A stretch of 64,000 bases of DNA from DASUXY01 sp036377675 (GTDB lineage Bacteria > Bacillota > Bacilli > Bacillales > Amphibacillaceae), in NCBI GenBank assembly GCA_036377675.1, contig DASUXY010000023.1, forward strand, positions 10,818 to 74,817. Reading direction: 5' to 3'. The translations under genes were made by a program, and so were the position numbers. Positions 43,327 through 54,300 of the stretch are shown in pieces. Position 1 is the stretch's first letter. The number at the start of each line of letters is the position of its first letter. The notes beneath the pieces were generated by a model. That model did not search any database and was not told where the DNA came from. It saw only the letters and a program-made list of their open reading frames with translations.

Positions 43327-43800
43327 GTGAGTTTACATGTCGTACTTTATGAACCAGAAATACCAGCCAATACAGGAAACATAGCGAGAACATGTTTAGC
43401 AACAAACACTACCCTTCACTTAATTCATCCGCTAGGGTTTTCAACGGACAATAAAATGTTAAAGCGAGCAGGTTTAGATTATTGGAAACACGTGAAGGTG
43501 AAAGAATATCATTCGATTGAACAGCTGTATGATCAATATCCAGCAGGATCTTTTTATTACGTAGAAAATTACGGAAAAACGTATTATACAGATCCTGATT
43601 TTAGTAACCGAGAAGACGAACTGTTTTTTATATTTGGCAAGGAAACGAAAGGTCTACCGAAACAATGGCTTGTCGAAAATCCTTCCCAATGTATTCGAAT
43701 TCATATGAAAGATCAAGTGCGATCACTAAATTTATCAAACGCAGCAGCGATTATAATTTATGAAGCATTACGTCAACAAGGATTTCCGAACATGTCATAA
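43327..43800 (+). CDS. trmL: tRNA (cytidine/uridine-2'-O)-methyltransferase TrmL
   Basis: 157 residues from GTG 43327, after GAGGAGA. SPOUT fold: N terminus VVLYEPEIPANTGNIARTC, LFFIFGKETKGLP knot and IHMKDQVRSLNLSNAAAI are TrmL/CspR hallmarks. It methylates the ribose at position 34 of leucine tRNAs. Last gene of the queG-yhbB-trmL unit, followed by a terminator. Confidence 0.92.
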   Translation: MSLHVVLYEPEIPANTGNIARTCLATNTTLHLIHPLGFSTDNKMLKRAGLDYWKHVKVKEYHSIEQLYDQYPAGSFYYVENYGKTYYTDPDFSNREDELFFIFGKETKGLPKQWLVENPSQCIRIHMKDQVRSLNLSNAAAIIIYEALRQQGFPNMS

Positions 43801-43832
43801 ATGATAGACTGACTCAACCGCCAACATGTGCA

Positions 43833-43869
43833 CAAAAAACCGTCAACAAGAAAATGTGACGGTTTTTTA
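43833..43869. terminator. terminator of queG-yhbB-trmL
   Basis: AAAACCGTCA/TGACGGTTTT stem followed by TT; A-run on the other side could also serve the minus-strand small gene. Confidence 0.85.
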
Positions 43870-43930
43870 ATGCGACGAACGAGAGAGATCTTACTGCGAA
43901 CTTTATTAAATGCCTCGTGTCAGATGATAT

Positions 43931-44032
43931 TTATTGATTGTCTTTAGGTATTCCAGGTTTTGCTTCATATCCTGCCGTAAAGAATGAAACGATAAACACA
44001 AGAGCAACTCCTAGAATGAGTGCTAATTTCAT
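43931..44032 (-). CDS. small membrane protein of unknown function
   Basis: 33 residues: one hydrophobic helix (KLALILGVALVFIVSFFTAGY) and a short polar tail ending KPGIPKDNQ. AAAGGAGG lies nine bases before ATG 44032. It could be a secreted peptide or membrane mini-protein. No known family. It is convergent with trmL and divergent from odhA. Confidence 0.6.
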   Translation of the reverse strand: MKLALILGVALVFIVSFFTAGYEAKPGIPKDNQ

Positions 44033-44346
44033 GATTGTTCCTCCTTTGATTGAGTGAATACGTCAAAGTGTATATTGAAAACGTTACATATCATTATAAC
44101 GAATAACGGGCTTAAAGTGAACTAGAAAGAGTACAAAACAGTCAAAGCGGCGTGACGCAATATACTGAAAAGTGGGACGAATCGGTTGAAATAATGTAAA
44201 AAAAACAATCAGACAATCGTTCATTGTTTCCATTTGAAAATTAGAGTATATTAGTTGATGAATTCATATATGAGTCCTATAATGTTATGTGTATGTGGAA
44301 ATCCGTGAACAACGGGGAATGTTAACTTCTAATGGGGGTATAAGAC

Positions 44347-47208
44347 GTGGCACAGAATGAAGAATCTATACAAAGATTCTGGAAAAGATTTCATGGTCCA
44401 AACTTGGGCTATATGGAGGAGCAGTATGAGTTATATAAGGATGACCCTGAAACTATTGATCCATCTCTTAAAGAAATATTTGATCAATATGGGGCACCTG
44501 CCTGGTTATCAAAACAAAGCCATGTGATTCAGGGAGAGTCAGAAGGCGCTTCTATTGAAAACGTTCAAAAATTGACTTCAGCGATGAAACTTGTTGAAGC
44601 TATTCGACGTTACGGGCACTTAGAAGCCGATATCTATGCTGTCGGTCTCCATGATGATCGTCAATCGGAATTGGTAGATCCACAGACATATGGTTTAACG
44701 GAATCAGACTTAAAAGCAATTAAAGCTTCATGGTTATGGGAGAAAGCACCTTCCCATGTCGAAAATGGTTACGATGTTGTACAAGAGTTGAAAAAGTATT
44801 ATACAGGTACAATGGCTTTTGAATATGACCATGTAAACAACGATGAAGAGCGTCAATGGTTACGTGATTTTATTGAATCAGACGAAGCCCGTATATCTTT
44901 ATCTGATGATGAAAAAAAGCAATTGCTTAAACGATTAGCTAGTGTTGAGGGCTTTGAAGATTTTTTACAGAAAACATTTGTCGGTCAGAAGCGTTTCTCA
45001 ATTGAAGGCTTGGAATCAATGGTTCCAATGTTAGATCGAATTGTGAAATACGCAACTGAAGATAAAGTTGACGATATTATGATGGGGATGGCCCATCGAG
45101 GTCGACTAAGTGTGCTTGCACATGTTTTAGGTAAGCCAATTGATATTATTTTCTCAGAGTTCCATTATTCACCGAACAAAGAATTAATACCTTCTGAAGG
45201 TTCATCAGGGATTAATTATGGTTGGAGTGGAGATGTAAAATATCATTTTGGTGCGGTAAAAGAAGTAAAACATGGTGATAAAGAAACGACGCGAATTACG
45301 TTAGCACATAACCCATCCCATCTTGAATTTGTAAATCCAGTTGTTGAAGGCTTTGCACGTGCTGCTCAAGATGATCGTACCCAACCTGGATATCCGAAAC
45401 AGGATGTCAATAAAGCGATTCCTGTTTTAATACATGGAGACGCTGCTTTTATCGGTGAGGGTATAGTTGCCGAGTCACTGAACTTAAGTGGACTGTCCGG
45501 ATATTCGACAGGTGGAACATTGCATATCATTGCTAACAACTTGGTAGGATATACAACAGACCAGGAAGAAGGGCGTTCCACAAGATATGCAAGTGATTTA
45601 GCTAAAGGGTTTGAAATTCCAATTATTCATGTCAATGCAGATGACCCACTTGCATGTATTTCTGCAATTAATATTGCCTATAAATACCGTCAGAAATTTA
45701 ATAAAGATTTCTTAATTGATTTAGTTGGTTATCGCCGTTACGGTCATAATGAAATGGACGAACCGCGCGTAACACAACCACTTCTTTATAAAAAAATTGA
45801 TGAACATCCTACAGTAGCACATCTTTATGCAGATGTCCTTCAAGAAGAAGGTGTGATTACTGAAGAACAATTTAAAAACATTAAAAAGGATGTCGAAAAT
45901 CACTTACAACAAACATACGATGGTATGAAAGAATTCGATGCAAGCGACGTCGAAATTCAAAGTATGCCAGACGTATTGGATAACTCACTTGATGAGTATG
46001 AAACAGCTGTACCACTTGAAACGTTGAAATCCTTAAATGAAGGATTGCTACGTATACCGGACGGATTTAATAAAAACCGGAAGTTAAGACGAGTTTTAAA
46101 ACGTCGTAAAGGTGCATTCGATGAAGGGAATGTAGCGGATTGGGCTACAGGAGAGTTAGTGGCGTATGCTTCCATTCTCAATGACGGAATTCCTATTCGT
46201 TTGACAGGGCAAGATTCAGAGCGTGGTACGTTTGCACATCGACATGTTGTACTATATGACGAGGAAACGAATGAAAAATATAGTCCAATGCACGGATTAG
46301 AGGAAGCAAAAGTGTCCTTTGACATTCATAACAGTCCACTATCTGAAGCAGGTGTGCTAGGCTTTGAATACGGATATAGTGTTCATTCACCTAACACCCT
46401 TGTCATTTGGGAAGCACAATTCGGTGATTTTGCGAATGCTGCCCAAGTGATTTTTGATCAATTCATTTCATCAGCCCGGGCAAAATGGGGCGATAAATCG
46501 AACATGGTTATGCTTCTACCGCATGGTTACGAAGGCCAAGGACCAGAACATTCTAGTGCACGTCTCGAACGCTTCTTACAAATGGCAGCGGAAAATAATT
46601 GGATTGTTGCAAATGTAACTTCATCTGCACAATTTTTCCACCTGTTACGTCGGCAGGCGAAAATGCGTGGACGTGAAGAGGCAAGACCACTTATTTTAAT
46701 GACGCCGAAGAGTAGTCTATTGCGTAATCCGCGCATGGCTTCCGAGGCAAAAGAGTTTGCCGATGGAAAGTTCCAAACGATTCGTAACCAACCGAAATTG
46801 AGAGTGAGCAAGAAAAATGCTAAACGACTCATTTTAGGAAGTGGAAAGGTTATGGTTGACATCGAAGAAATTATCGATCATTCCGATGAAACATATAATT
46901 GGTTACGTGCATTACGCATTGAGCAAATTTATCCGTTCCCGAAAAAAGAGCTTGCCAAAGAATTGAAACAATTACCGAACTTAAAGGAAATTGTTTGGGT
47001 TCAAGAAGAGCCGAGAAATATGGGCGCATGGAATTTTGTACAAGAGTATTTAAGAGATGTATTGAAAGATGGTCAAACATTGCGATATGTCGGTCGTCCA
47101 GAGCATTCTTCACCTGCTGTAGGCGAACCGAATGTCCATAAAGCAGAACAAAACAAACTGCTAGAAGAAGCACTTAACCCCGAGATCTTAGGAGGAGATT
47201 CCCAGTGA
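44347..47208 (+). CDS. odhA: 2-oxoglutarate dehydrogenase E1 component
   Basis: 953 residues, thiamine-diphosphate-dependent E1 of the TCA-cycle 2-oxoglutarate dehydrogenase complex. Motifs: MGMAHRGRLSVLAHVLGKP, HGDAAFIGEGIVAES (ThDP-binding region), HNPSHLEFVNPV, and the transketolase-like C half (FEYGYSVHSP, LPHGYEGQGPEHSS). Start GTG 44347, preceded by GGGGG about eight bases earlier. It overlaps odhB by four bases. The E3 gene (lpd) is not adjacent. Confidence 0.95.
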   Translation: MAQNEESIQRFWKRFHGPNLGYMEEQYELYKDDPETIDPSLKEIFDQYGAPAWLSKQSHVIQGESEGASIENVQKLTSAMKLVEAIRRYGHLEADIYAVGLHDDRQSELVDPQTYGLTESDLKAIKASWLWEKAPSHVENGYDVVQELKKYYTGTMAFEYDHVNNDEERQWLRDFIESDEARISLSDDEKKQLLKRLASVEGFEDFLQKTFVGQKRFSIEGLESMVPMLDRIVKYATEDKVDDIMMGMAHRGRLSVLAHVLGKPIDIIFSEFHYSPNKELIPSEGSSGINYGWSGDVKYHFGAVKEVKHGDKETTRITLAHNPSHLEFVNPVVEGFARAAQDDRTQPGYPKQDVNKAIPVLIHGDAAFIGEGIVAESLNLSGLSGYSTGGTLHIIANNLVGYTTDQEEGRSTRYASDLAKGFEIPIIHVNADDPLACISAINIAYKYRQKFNKDFLIDLVGYRRYGHNEMDEPRVTQPLLYKKIDEHPTVAHLYADVLQEEGVITEEQFKNIKKDVENHLQQTYDGMKEFDASDVEIQSMPDVLDNSLDEYETAVPLETLKSLNEGLLRIPDGFNKNRKLRRVLKRRKGAFDEGNVADWATGELVAYASILNDGIPIRLTGQDSERGTFAHRHVVLYDEETNEKYSPMHGLEEAKVSFDIHNSPLSEAGVLGFEYGYSVHSPNTLVIWEAQFGDFANAAQVIFDQFISSARAKWGDKSNMVMLLPHGYEGQGPEHSSARLERFLQMAAENNWIVANVTSSAQFFHLLRRQAKMRGREEARPLILMTPKSSLLRNPRMASEAKEFADGKFQTIRNQPKLRVSKKNAKRLILGSGKVMVDIEEIIDHSDETYNWLRALRIEQIYPFPKKELAKELKQLPNLKEIVWVQEEPRNMGAWNFVQEYLRDVLKDGQTLRYVGRPEHSSPAVGEPNVHKAEQNKLLEEALNPEILGGDSQ

Positions 47209-48449
47209 AAGAAATTATAATACCAGAACTTGCTGAATCGATCGAAGAAGGAACAATTGCTGAGTGGTTAGTAAAGCCAGGTGACATGGTCGAAAAAGGT
47301 GACCCTGTCATTGACCTGGAAACTGACAAGGTGAACGTTGAAGTCCAATCAGATTATACGGGAGTTATTACTGAAATTGTTGTTGAAGAAGGCGAAGATG
47401 TTGTTGTCGGAGACGTTGTCGCTAAACTAGATGAAAATGCTGAGGCTGGAGTAGTTTCTGAAGAAGCACCGGCAGAGGATCCTAAAGAAGAGGTGAAAGA
47501 AGAACCTAAAGAAGAAGAAAAACCTGAAGCCAAGCCAGAAGCAGAAGAAGGTAAACAAGATGATGTTATCGCTTCACCAGCTGCTAGAAAACGCGCTCGT
47601 GAGTTAAACATTGATTTGAGCGAAGTGAGCCCTCGTGATCCATTAGGCCGAGTTCGCCCAGAAGATGTTGAAGCAGCTGCGAAAGGTGAAAGCAAACAAG
47701 CACCAGCTAAGAAAGAAGCACCAAAAGTTGAAAAAACAGAATTTGATAAACCGGTTAGACGTGAAAAAATGACACGTCGTCGTCGTACAATTGCTAACCG
47801 ATTAGTCGAAGTGCAACAGGAATCAGCGATGTTAACTACGTTTAACGAAGTTGACATGACAGCGATTATGAACCTTCGTAAAGAACGTCAAGAACAATTT
47901 GTTGAAAAACACGGTATAAAACTCGGTTTCATGTCATTCTTTACAAAAGCTGTCATCGGTGCATTGAAAGAATTCCCATACTTGAATGCAGAAATTCAAG
48001 GGGATGAAATTGTCCTGAAAGATTTCTATGATATTGGAATTGCCGTATCAACAGATGATGGCTTAGTCGTTCCAGTTGTACGTGACGCAGACAAATTGGA
48101 TTTTGCAGGAGTAGAAAAAGAGATTAAACGACTTAGCTTGAAAGCACGTGATAATGAGTTATCCTTAAGTGATCTCCAAGGTGGATCATTTACGATTACA
48201 AACGGTGGCGTCTTCGGTTCAATGATGTCAACACCAATCTTGAATGCACCTCAAGTAGGAATCTTAGGAATGCATAACATCGTGAAGCGACCTGTTGTCA
48301 TGCCTGACGACACAATCGAAGTACGTCCAATGATGTACTTGGCTGTATCCTATGATCACCGCATCGTTGATGGTAAAGAATCGGTACAGTTCCTCGTTCG
48401 CATTAAAGAAATGCTCGAAGATCCATATGATTTATTGCTAGAAGGGTAA
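47205..48449 (+). CDS. odhB: 2-oxoglutarate dehydrogenase E2 (dihydrolipoyl succinyltransferase)
   Basis: 414 residues from GTG 47205 (GGAGGAG). Lipoyl domain with Lys42 in LETDKVNVEV, an Ala/Pro/Glu-rich linker (about 78-115), a peripheral subunit-binding domain (ASPAARKRARELNIDLSEV), and the catalytic acetyltransferase core with SYDHRIVDG. It forms the succinyltransferase core with OdhA. The gene is translationally coupled to odhA. Confidence 0.95.
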   Translation: MKEIIIPELAESIEEGTIAEWLVKPGDMVEKGDPVIDLETDKVNVEVQSDYTGVITEIVVEEGEDVVVGDVVAKLDENAEAGVVSEEAPAEDPKEEVKEEPKEEEKPEAKPEAEEGKQDDVIASPAARKRARELNIDLSEVSPRDPLGRVRPEDVEAAAKGESKQAPAKKEAPKVEKTEFDKPVRREKMTRRRRTIANRLVEVQQESAMLTTFNEVDMTAIMNLRKERQEQFVEKHGIKLGFMSFFTKAVIGALKEFPYLNAEIQGDEIVLKDFYDIGIAVSTDDGLVVPVVRDADKLDFAGVEKEIKRLSLKARDNELSLSDLQGGSFTITNGGVFGSMMSTPILNAPQVGILGMHNIVKRPVVMPDDTIEVRPMMYLAVSYDHRIVDGKESVQFLVRIKEMLEDPYDLLLEG

Positions 48450-48486
48450 TGAATCGAATACAATTTGAATAATCAATGAATGAATT

Positions 48487-48535
48487 CCCGAATAGTGGAC
48501 TCTTTTGACAAAGACCCTATTCGGGTTTTGTTTTG
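48487..48535 (+). terminator. terminator of odhAB
   Basis: CCCGAATAG/CTATTCGGG stem with a following TTTTG. Confidence 0.78.
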
Positions 48536-48633
48536 AAATGGGACGCCATATCCGTTATTCTTTTTTGGATGTGGGTGCTTTGTATGTATTATTGATTATC
48601 TCAATCTTTATAGGAGTTATTGGAATCTAATAC

Positions 48634-48667
48634 ATGCAACCGGAATGTTGGCTCTTTCCGGTTGCAT
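48634..48667 (-). terminator. hairpin at the end of the MATE gene
   Basis: Perfect 12-base stem ATGCAACCGGAA/TTCCGGTTGCAT, just after the stop of the minus-strand transporter; T-run weak. Confidence 0.55.
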
Positions 48668-48672
48668 CTTAA

Positions 48673-50043
48673 TTATGTATTATCATTGATAGCTTTATTG
48701 ACAGTGTACTTTTTCTGAACATATAAGAGGCGGGTGAATAAGGCAATGGCCGCGACACTTAAGCCGACGATAATACCGATCCAATAGCCAAACGGTTGAA
48801 GTTTTGTATAATTTGCTAAGATCCATCCTGTCGGAAGCCCGACCTTCCAGTAGGACAACAGAGCGATTACTGACGTCATATTCACGTCTTTGTATCCACG
48901 TAGCGCTCCTTGAATGGGTGCACCGAATGCATCCGCAAGTTGGTAGAAAACGGCGTAAAAAATAAATTGTTTCGTCAAAGCAATAACTTGAGGATTAGTG
49001 TGATAAAGACCGGCAACGAAATCATCAAAAACATACAAAATCACTCCAGCAAAAATAGCAATAAAAATCCCACTACTCAGCCCAATATACGTATATGTTC
49101 GGGCATCTTGAAAGCGATTCGCTCCGACCTCATAACCAACGGCAATCGTCAAAGCGATGCCTACGCTGAGAGGTACCATATACAACATAGAAGCGAAATT
49201 CATAGCTGCTTGGTGAGCGGCAATCGTATACGTACTATACACGCTCATCAAAAGGGTTACTGCAGCAAAAATGCTCGTTTCAAAAAAGATTGCAAAACCG
49301 ATGGGAATACCGATTTTCAGTTGTTCCCACCACTCGGAGAGGAGAGGTTTTTCCCACTGTGAAAAGACTTGATACGTACGAAAGGGACGGACTTTGTATA
49401 CAATACCAACGGAAATGAAGCATACCGTCCAGTATGTAATGGCTGTCGCTATTCCCGAACCGATCCCGCCTAATGCAGGTACACCGAGTTTTCCAAAAAT
49501 AAATACGTAATTAAAAAAGATATTTAATGGCAATGAAATTAAAATAATAATCATTGATATACGCGTTTTCCCGAGGGCGTCTATAAAGCTTCGCATCGTA
49601 TTAAAAATAAATAAGGGTACTATTCCTGTACTTATCGAAAGTAAGTAGTATTTCGCAATATGGCGAACAGAAGGATCGATATCTATCGTATTCAAAATCG
49701 GTAGCAAAATAAATAAAATAACGAATAACATACTACATGCAATGGCTATTGCTAAGTATAAACCTTGTTGAATTTTATGAGAAACATGTTTATGTTCATG
49801 GGCTCCAATCAGTTGAGCTACGATGGGGGTAATGGCTAAAATAATCCCGTTTACTCCTGTAAAGATTGGCACCCACAGGCTCGAGGCAATGGCAACGCCA
49901 GCTATATCTTCAGCACCAGCATGCCCGGACATAATCGTATCAAAAAAATTCATTAAATACATACTTACTTGGGTGATAAGAATAGGAATTAATATGATGA
50001 AAAATAATTTTAGTTTTTCTCTTAAAGTAATCGCCTCATGCAT
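48673..50043 (-). CDS. MATE family multidrug/cation exporter
   Basis: 456 residues, 12 membrane spans. N terminus IPILITQVSMYLMNFFDTIMSG (MATE signature) and IQGALRGYKDVNMTS in the second half. Sodium- or proton-driven drug export in the NorM/YisQ style. It diverges from murG2, with a palindrome in the shared promoter region. ATG 50043 follows AAGGAAGAG. Confidence 0.86.
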   Translation of the reverse strand: MHEAITLREKLKLFFIILIPILITQVSMYLMNFFDTIMSGHAGAEDIAGVAIASSLWVPIFTGVNGIILAITPIVAQLIGAHEHKHVSHKIQQGLYLAIAIACSMLFVILFILLPILNTIDIDPSVRHIAKYYLLSISTGIVPLFIFNTMRSFIDALGKTRISMIIILISLPLNIFFNYVFIFGKLGVPALGGIGSGIATAITYWTVCFISVGIVYKVRPFRTYQVFSQWEKPLLSEWWEQLKIGIPIGFAIFFETSIFAAVTLLMSVYSTYTIAAHQAAMNFASMLYMVPLSVGIALTIAVGYEVGANRFQDARTYTYIGLSSGIFIAIFAGVILYVFDDFVAGLYHTNPQVIALTKQFIFYAVFYQLADAFGAPIQGALRGYKDVNMTSVIALLSYWKVGLPTGWILANYTKLQPFGYWIGIIVGLSVAAIALFTRLLYVQKKYTVNKAINDNT

Positions 50044-50090
50044 AATACTCTTCCTTTTTTCATCGATTTCGATTAGGATATGAAGTGGAC

Positions 50091-50109
50091 TGCATATATG
50101 TTATATGCA
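50091..50109. promoter_or_regulatory. candidate operator palindrome between divergent MATE and murG-like genes
   Basis: TGCATATA-TGT-TATATGCA, perfect 8-base arms, in the shared intergenic region. Such perfect palindromes are typical of dimeric regulators, and the position would allow control of both genes. Confidence 0.45.
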
Positions 50110-50219
50110 AATATGTACGAAAATATCTTTATTGTTATAAACGTATGACGACATATATACAATATATTTTAGTCATTATACCACTTATTTCGTGCAACAA
50201 AAGAAAGGAAGTTCATACG

Positions 50220-51299
50220 ATGAGAAAGAAACGTATTCTGTTTACCGGTGGTGGCACAGCTGGCCATGTCATGGTGAATTTAGCATTAATACCAATCTTT
50301 CAAAAAGATGGCTGGACAATCGATTATGTTGGATCAAAACAAGGAATTGAACGAACCTTAATTGAGGAAATAGACGATGTAACGTATTACCCGATTTCGA
50401 CTGGGAAACTGCGTCGTTATATGTCGATTGAAAACTTCAAAGATCCATTTAAAGTATTAAAAGGCATGATGCAAGCTTGGCACATTATCGGAAACAACAA
50501 GCCGAATGTCGTTTTTTCAAAAGGTGGATTTGTTTCCGTACCGGTTATCTTTGCTGCAAAATTGCGCCGCGTACCGACTGTCATTCATGAGTCAGATTAC
50601 ACACCAGGTCTTGCTAATAAATTATCGATTCCACTTGCGAAAAAGGTTCTCGCTACATTTCCAGAAACATTAAAATACTTACCGGAACATAAAGCTGAAT
50701 ATGTCGGTGCGGTCATTCGCGATGAGCTTTTTCAAGGAAATCGGCTAAAAGGATTGCAAATCTGCCGGTTTACAGATGAAAAGCCAATTCTTCTCGTAAT
50801 GGGAGGTAGCGGTGGTGCTCAATCTATTAATGAAATGGTGCGGCAAAGTTTAGATGAATTACTCGATCACTTTCAAATCGTTCATATTTGTGGTCAAGGA
50901 AAGATTGATTCCACTGTTCAACGAAAAGGATATCGACAGTTCGAATATATTAATGACGAATTAAAGCATATTTTTGCGATGACTGATTTCGTCTTATCAC
51001 GAGCTGGTGCCAATGCTATTTTTGAATTTTTAGCGCTGCGAATCCCGATGCTGTTAATTCCTTTACCAAGATCGGCAAGCCGAGGCGATCAAATTGTCAA
51101 CGCTCGTTCATTTCAAAAGAAAAAGTATGCTCGTGTCATTGAAGAAGAAGATCTGACAAAGGAGTTGCTCATAAAGGAGCTTACAAGCTTAAAAGAAGCA
51201 GGGGATGAGATGAAGGAAACGATGAAAGAGTTTTCTAGTGATCAGTCACGTGATCGTATCGTAAAAATTATAAAAGAAGTTGAAAAAAGTAAGCTGTAA
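50220..51299 (+). CDS. murG: second MurG-like UDP-N-acetylglucosamine transferase
   Basis: 359 residues from ATG 50220, eight bases after AAAGGAAG. MurG fold: N-terminal glycine motif GGGTAGHVMVNLALIP (GGTGGHxxPALA in typical MurG), HESDYTPGLANKLS, MGGSGGAQSIN, and SRAGANAIFEFLALRIPMLLIP. Typical MurG adds GlcNAc to lipid I. Two features (VMVN, HESDYTP) suggest a paralogue, perhaps for a specialised or spore wall polymer. Upstream 45 codons of open frame are unlikely to be coding. It diverges from the MATE gene. Confidence 0.85.
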   Translation: MRKKRILFTGGGTAGHVMVNLALIPIFQKDGWTIDYVGSKQGIERTLIEEIDDVTYYPISTGKLRRYMSIENFKDPFKVLKGMMQAWHIIGNNKPNVVFSKGGFVSVPVIFAAKLRRVPTVIHESDYTPGLANKLSIPLAKKVLATFPETLKYLPEHKAEYVGAVIRDELFQGNRLKGLQICRFTDEKPILLVMGGSGGAQSINEMVRQSLDELLDHFQIVHICGQGKIDSTVQRKGYRQFEYINDELKHIFAMTDFVLSRAGANAIFEFLALRIPMLLIPLPRSASRGDQIVNARSFQKKKYARVIEEEDLTKELLIKELTSLKEAGDEMKETMKEFSSDQSRDRIVKIIKEVEKSKL

Positions 51300-51340
51300 A
51301 CGATTGATGTAAATGTTGCTTGACTGACATCGAAAGATAA

Positions 51341-51376
51341 ACAAAAGGCGCTTCTCAACCGAGCGCCTTTTGTTGT
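51341..51376. terminator. bidirectional terminator
   Basis: ACAAAAGGCGCT/AGCGCCTTTTGT stem between convergent murG-like and MMPL genes. Confidence 0.85.
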
Positions 51377-51382
51377 TATTCA

Positions 51383-54300
51383 CTATCTTTTAAACGGCCA
51401 CCAATTTTTATTTCCGAACAGTTTAACCATCGTTGGGACAAATAGTGGGAGCATGACAAACGCATAAAGAAATAATCCCGTGATGACGGCGGTTGCAATT
51501 TGCAGTAAAGATAGGACACCTGATGGTAGCATGGCCGCAAATGTTCCCCCTAAAATAACAGCCGCTGAGATAATCACTGTTCCCATATTTTTCATCGCTT
51601 TTAGCAATCCTTCTTTAATTCCTAGATGATGGTATTCGTTAAAACGGTCCATCAAAAAGATACTGTAGTCGATGCCAAGGGCAATGAGGATAACGAATGT
51701 GAAAAAGGGAGCCGCCCAAGTTAAACCATCGAAACCTGCGATATTGACAAAAATAATTTCCGTAATTCCCATGGAAGTAAAATAGGTTAACACTAATGAA
51801 CCGATTAAATAAGTTGGTATAATGATTGACCGTAGTAAGATGACTAAGATGATAAAAATACCGATAATCATGAACACGACCGTTCTGTAGAAATCATCAT
51901 CAGACATTTGTTGGAGGTCATGATTCATGCTGCTGATGCCACCTATTTTCGGTGAACTCTCCGCAAAAATTGTTCCTTGCTTCGCATTGTTCGCCTTTTG
52001 TTCGATGTGTTCGATCATTTGAATCGCTTCGCTAGAGTATGGATTATCCTCTAAGACGACATCGAATTTTGTAATCATTTGATCATCGGATATATATGGT
52101 TTTGTTCCGTCGATGAAGTCTTCATCGGTAAGTGCTTCTTCTGGAATAATGACAATCGGGTTTTCTTTATCGAATTGAATATCGTCGAGATAAACGACGA
52201 TGTCCGACAATCCCGTATCAATCTCTTGTAGCCCGTCTGACCCGTCAGCTAGTCCATCGGAAAGGGTTTCAAGACCATCTTTCATTTCATCAAAAGCACT
52301 GGTTAACTCTTCTTGACCACCATAAATTTCTGCTAAGCCGTCAGTTACGTTTGACGTATGATTGACGACTTCACCTTGACCATCTGAAGCTTGATTCAAA
52401 CCTGATTTGAGTTCATCGACTCCAGATATTAATTCGTCAATGCCTTCAGCAAGTTGTTGTTGAGCATTGATTGATTCGCTTAACCCTTCATTTAATTGAT
52501 TCAGCGGGTTAATCACTTGTTCTTGTAGTTGTCCTTGGGCTTTTGCAAGTTCTTGTAGTTGACCTTTCATATCGGTAATTCCGTCAATGACTCCACCAAT
52601 TTGGCCTTCAGCTGTCATATACGCTTCTAAGAAATTCGGATCTTCTTGTAAGTCTGGATTGGTAGCAACAGCCGTATGAAAGACTGTTTCCATTTGTTCT
52701 TTGGCACTTTCTAATGTTTCAACTAATTGATCCAATTCATTCGCATCAATTGATCTACCGCCGCCAAAGTCTTCTAGCCCTTCTGCAATCGCTTCATACC
52801 CCTCTAACAATTGTTTGTTACTCGTCGTTAATTCGTTAAGGGAATTTTGAATAAGTTGTAAGCTTTCTTTGATGTCATCGATCCCTTGTGTTCCAGATTG
52901 AATTCCTGTTTGAATTTCTTCTAATGCACTGCTTATATCTTCAACGCCACTTTTTGCTTCATCTGTGCCTTCCATTAATTGCTGCAGGCCATCTTTAGCA
53001 TCTGACAATTGAGGAACAGCTTCATCTATTTCGGTAGTGGCTTCGCGTAATGCGTCTTCAATTTCTTTTATTCCGTCTAAACTTTGATTGATCCCATCTG
53101 CTAATATTTTACTCTGTTCATCAACGAGAAATTCTTCAATCACTTCTCCGGTTGGGCGGGTAGCACTGCGTACTTCTTTGATGCCATCCATTTTTGATAA
53201 TTCCTGGGTAATCGTTTCGATATCTTGATAGTCATTCACAGAGCTAATTTGTTGATCCGTTTCTAATAAAATAGTCGTTGGCATCGTTTGGCCTGGACCG
53301 AAACTGTCAGCGATTTTATTAAAGCCAATGACTGATTCATAGTCGTCACCAATTTCTTCTAAAGAGTTGTAGGACTTCGTGCCATCGTACAATAAAAGTG
53401 GTGGAACGATAATAATGGCAACAATGAGCAAAGATAATAAAGGTCTGGACCATGCGAATGTACCGACTTTCCCCCACAATTTGCTTTCCTTATGGTTAAC
53501 TTGTCGGTCGAATGGCCAAAACAGCTTTTTCCCTAACAAGAGGAGAAAAAAGGGCACAAGTGTGAATAAAGCAATCACTACAACGGCGACACCTACACCT
53601 ACAGCAACAGCTGATTGATAGAGGGAAAATGTTGATAGGCCATTGGTGGAAAAACCGATTAATACCGCTAAGCTTGCATAAAGTATTGTTTTCCCACTCG
53701 CTTGATATGTTTTAATGACAGCTTCTTTTACTGAATCATAGTTCGCAAGCTCTTCTTTAAACCGACTGATGATTAAAATGCAATAATCTGTTCCGATACC
53801 GAACATGACGGCAACCATGAAAATTTGCGTGTATGTAGATAAGGGAAAATTCATCGTGTTTGCTAAGATGGCCACAATTCCTTGGGCAGCTAAATAGCTA
53901 ATTCCAACAGTGAGTAAAGGAATGAATGGGGCAACAAATGATCGAAAGACGATGAACAAAATAATTAAAATTAAGACGATTGTAATTTTCTCCGTCTTTT
54001 TTAATCCTTTTTCTGAATTCGTTATGATGTCTTGCTCGATATATCGTTCACCTGTTAAGTAATGATCAACTTCAATGTCTCTTAAAGTTTCATATATTTT
54101 TTCACGTGATTCCTCGATTTCTTGGTTTTCTAAGGATACTTGAAAAGGGATGATGATTGTTGTTTCATCTTCTGATACGGTTTGTTCTTCAATAGCTGGA
54201 TCATCCCTGAAGGCAACAATATTTGAAATAGCAAGCTCTTCTTTATGTTCTTTCAGTTGGTCGATGGCTCGGACGACTTCATCTTTTTCCGCTTCGCCTA

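Larger units (their letters stand above)
43801..44346. other. intergenic region holding a terminator and one small gene
   Basis: Contains the trmL terminator (43833-43869) and a 33-codon minus-strand gene at 43931-44032. The remaining 300 bases before odhA show no further gene; the odhA promoter must lie here. Confidence 0.5.

Noticed and set aside
47205..48449. Absence of lpd next to odhAB as an anomaly
   Set aside because: In Bacillus the E3 gene is normally located with the pyruvate dehydrogenase genes, so this is expected.
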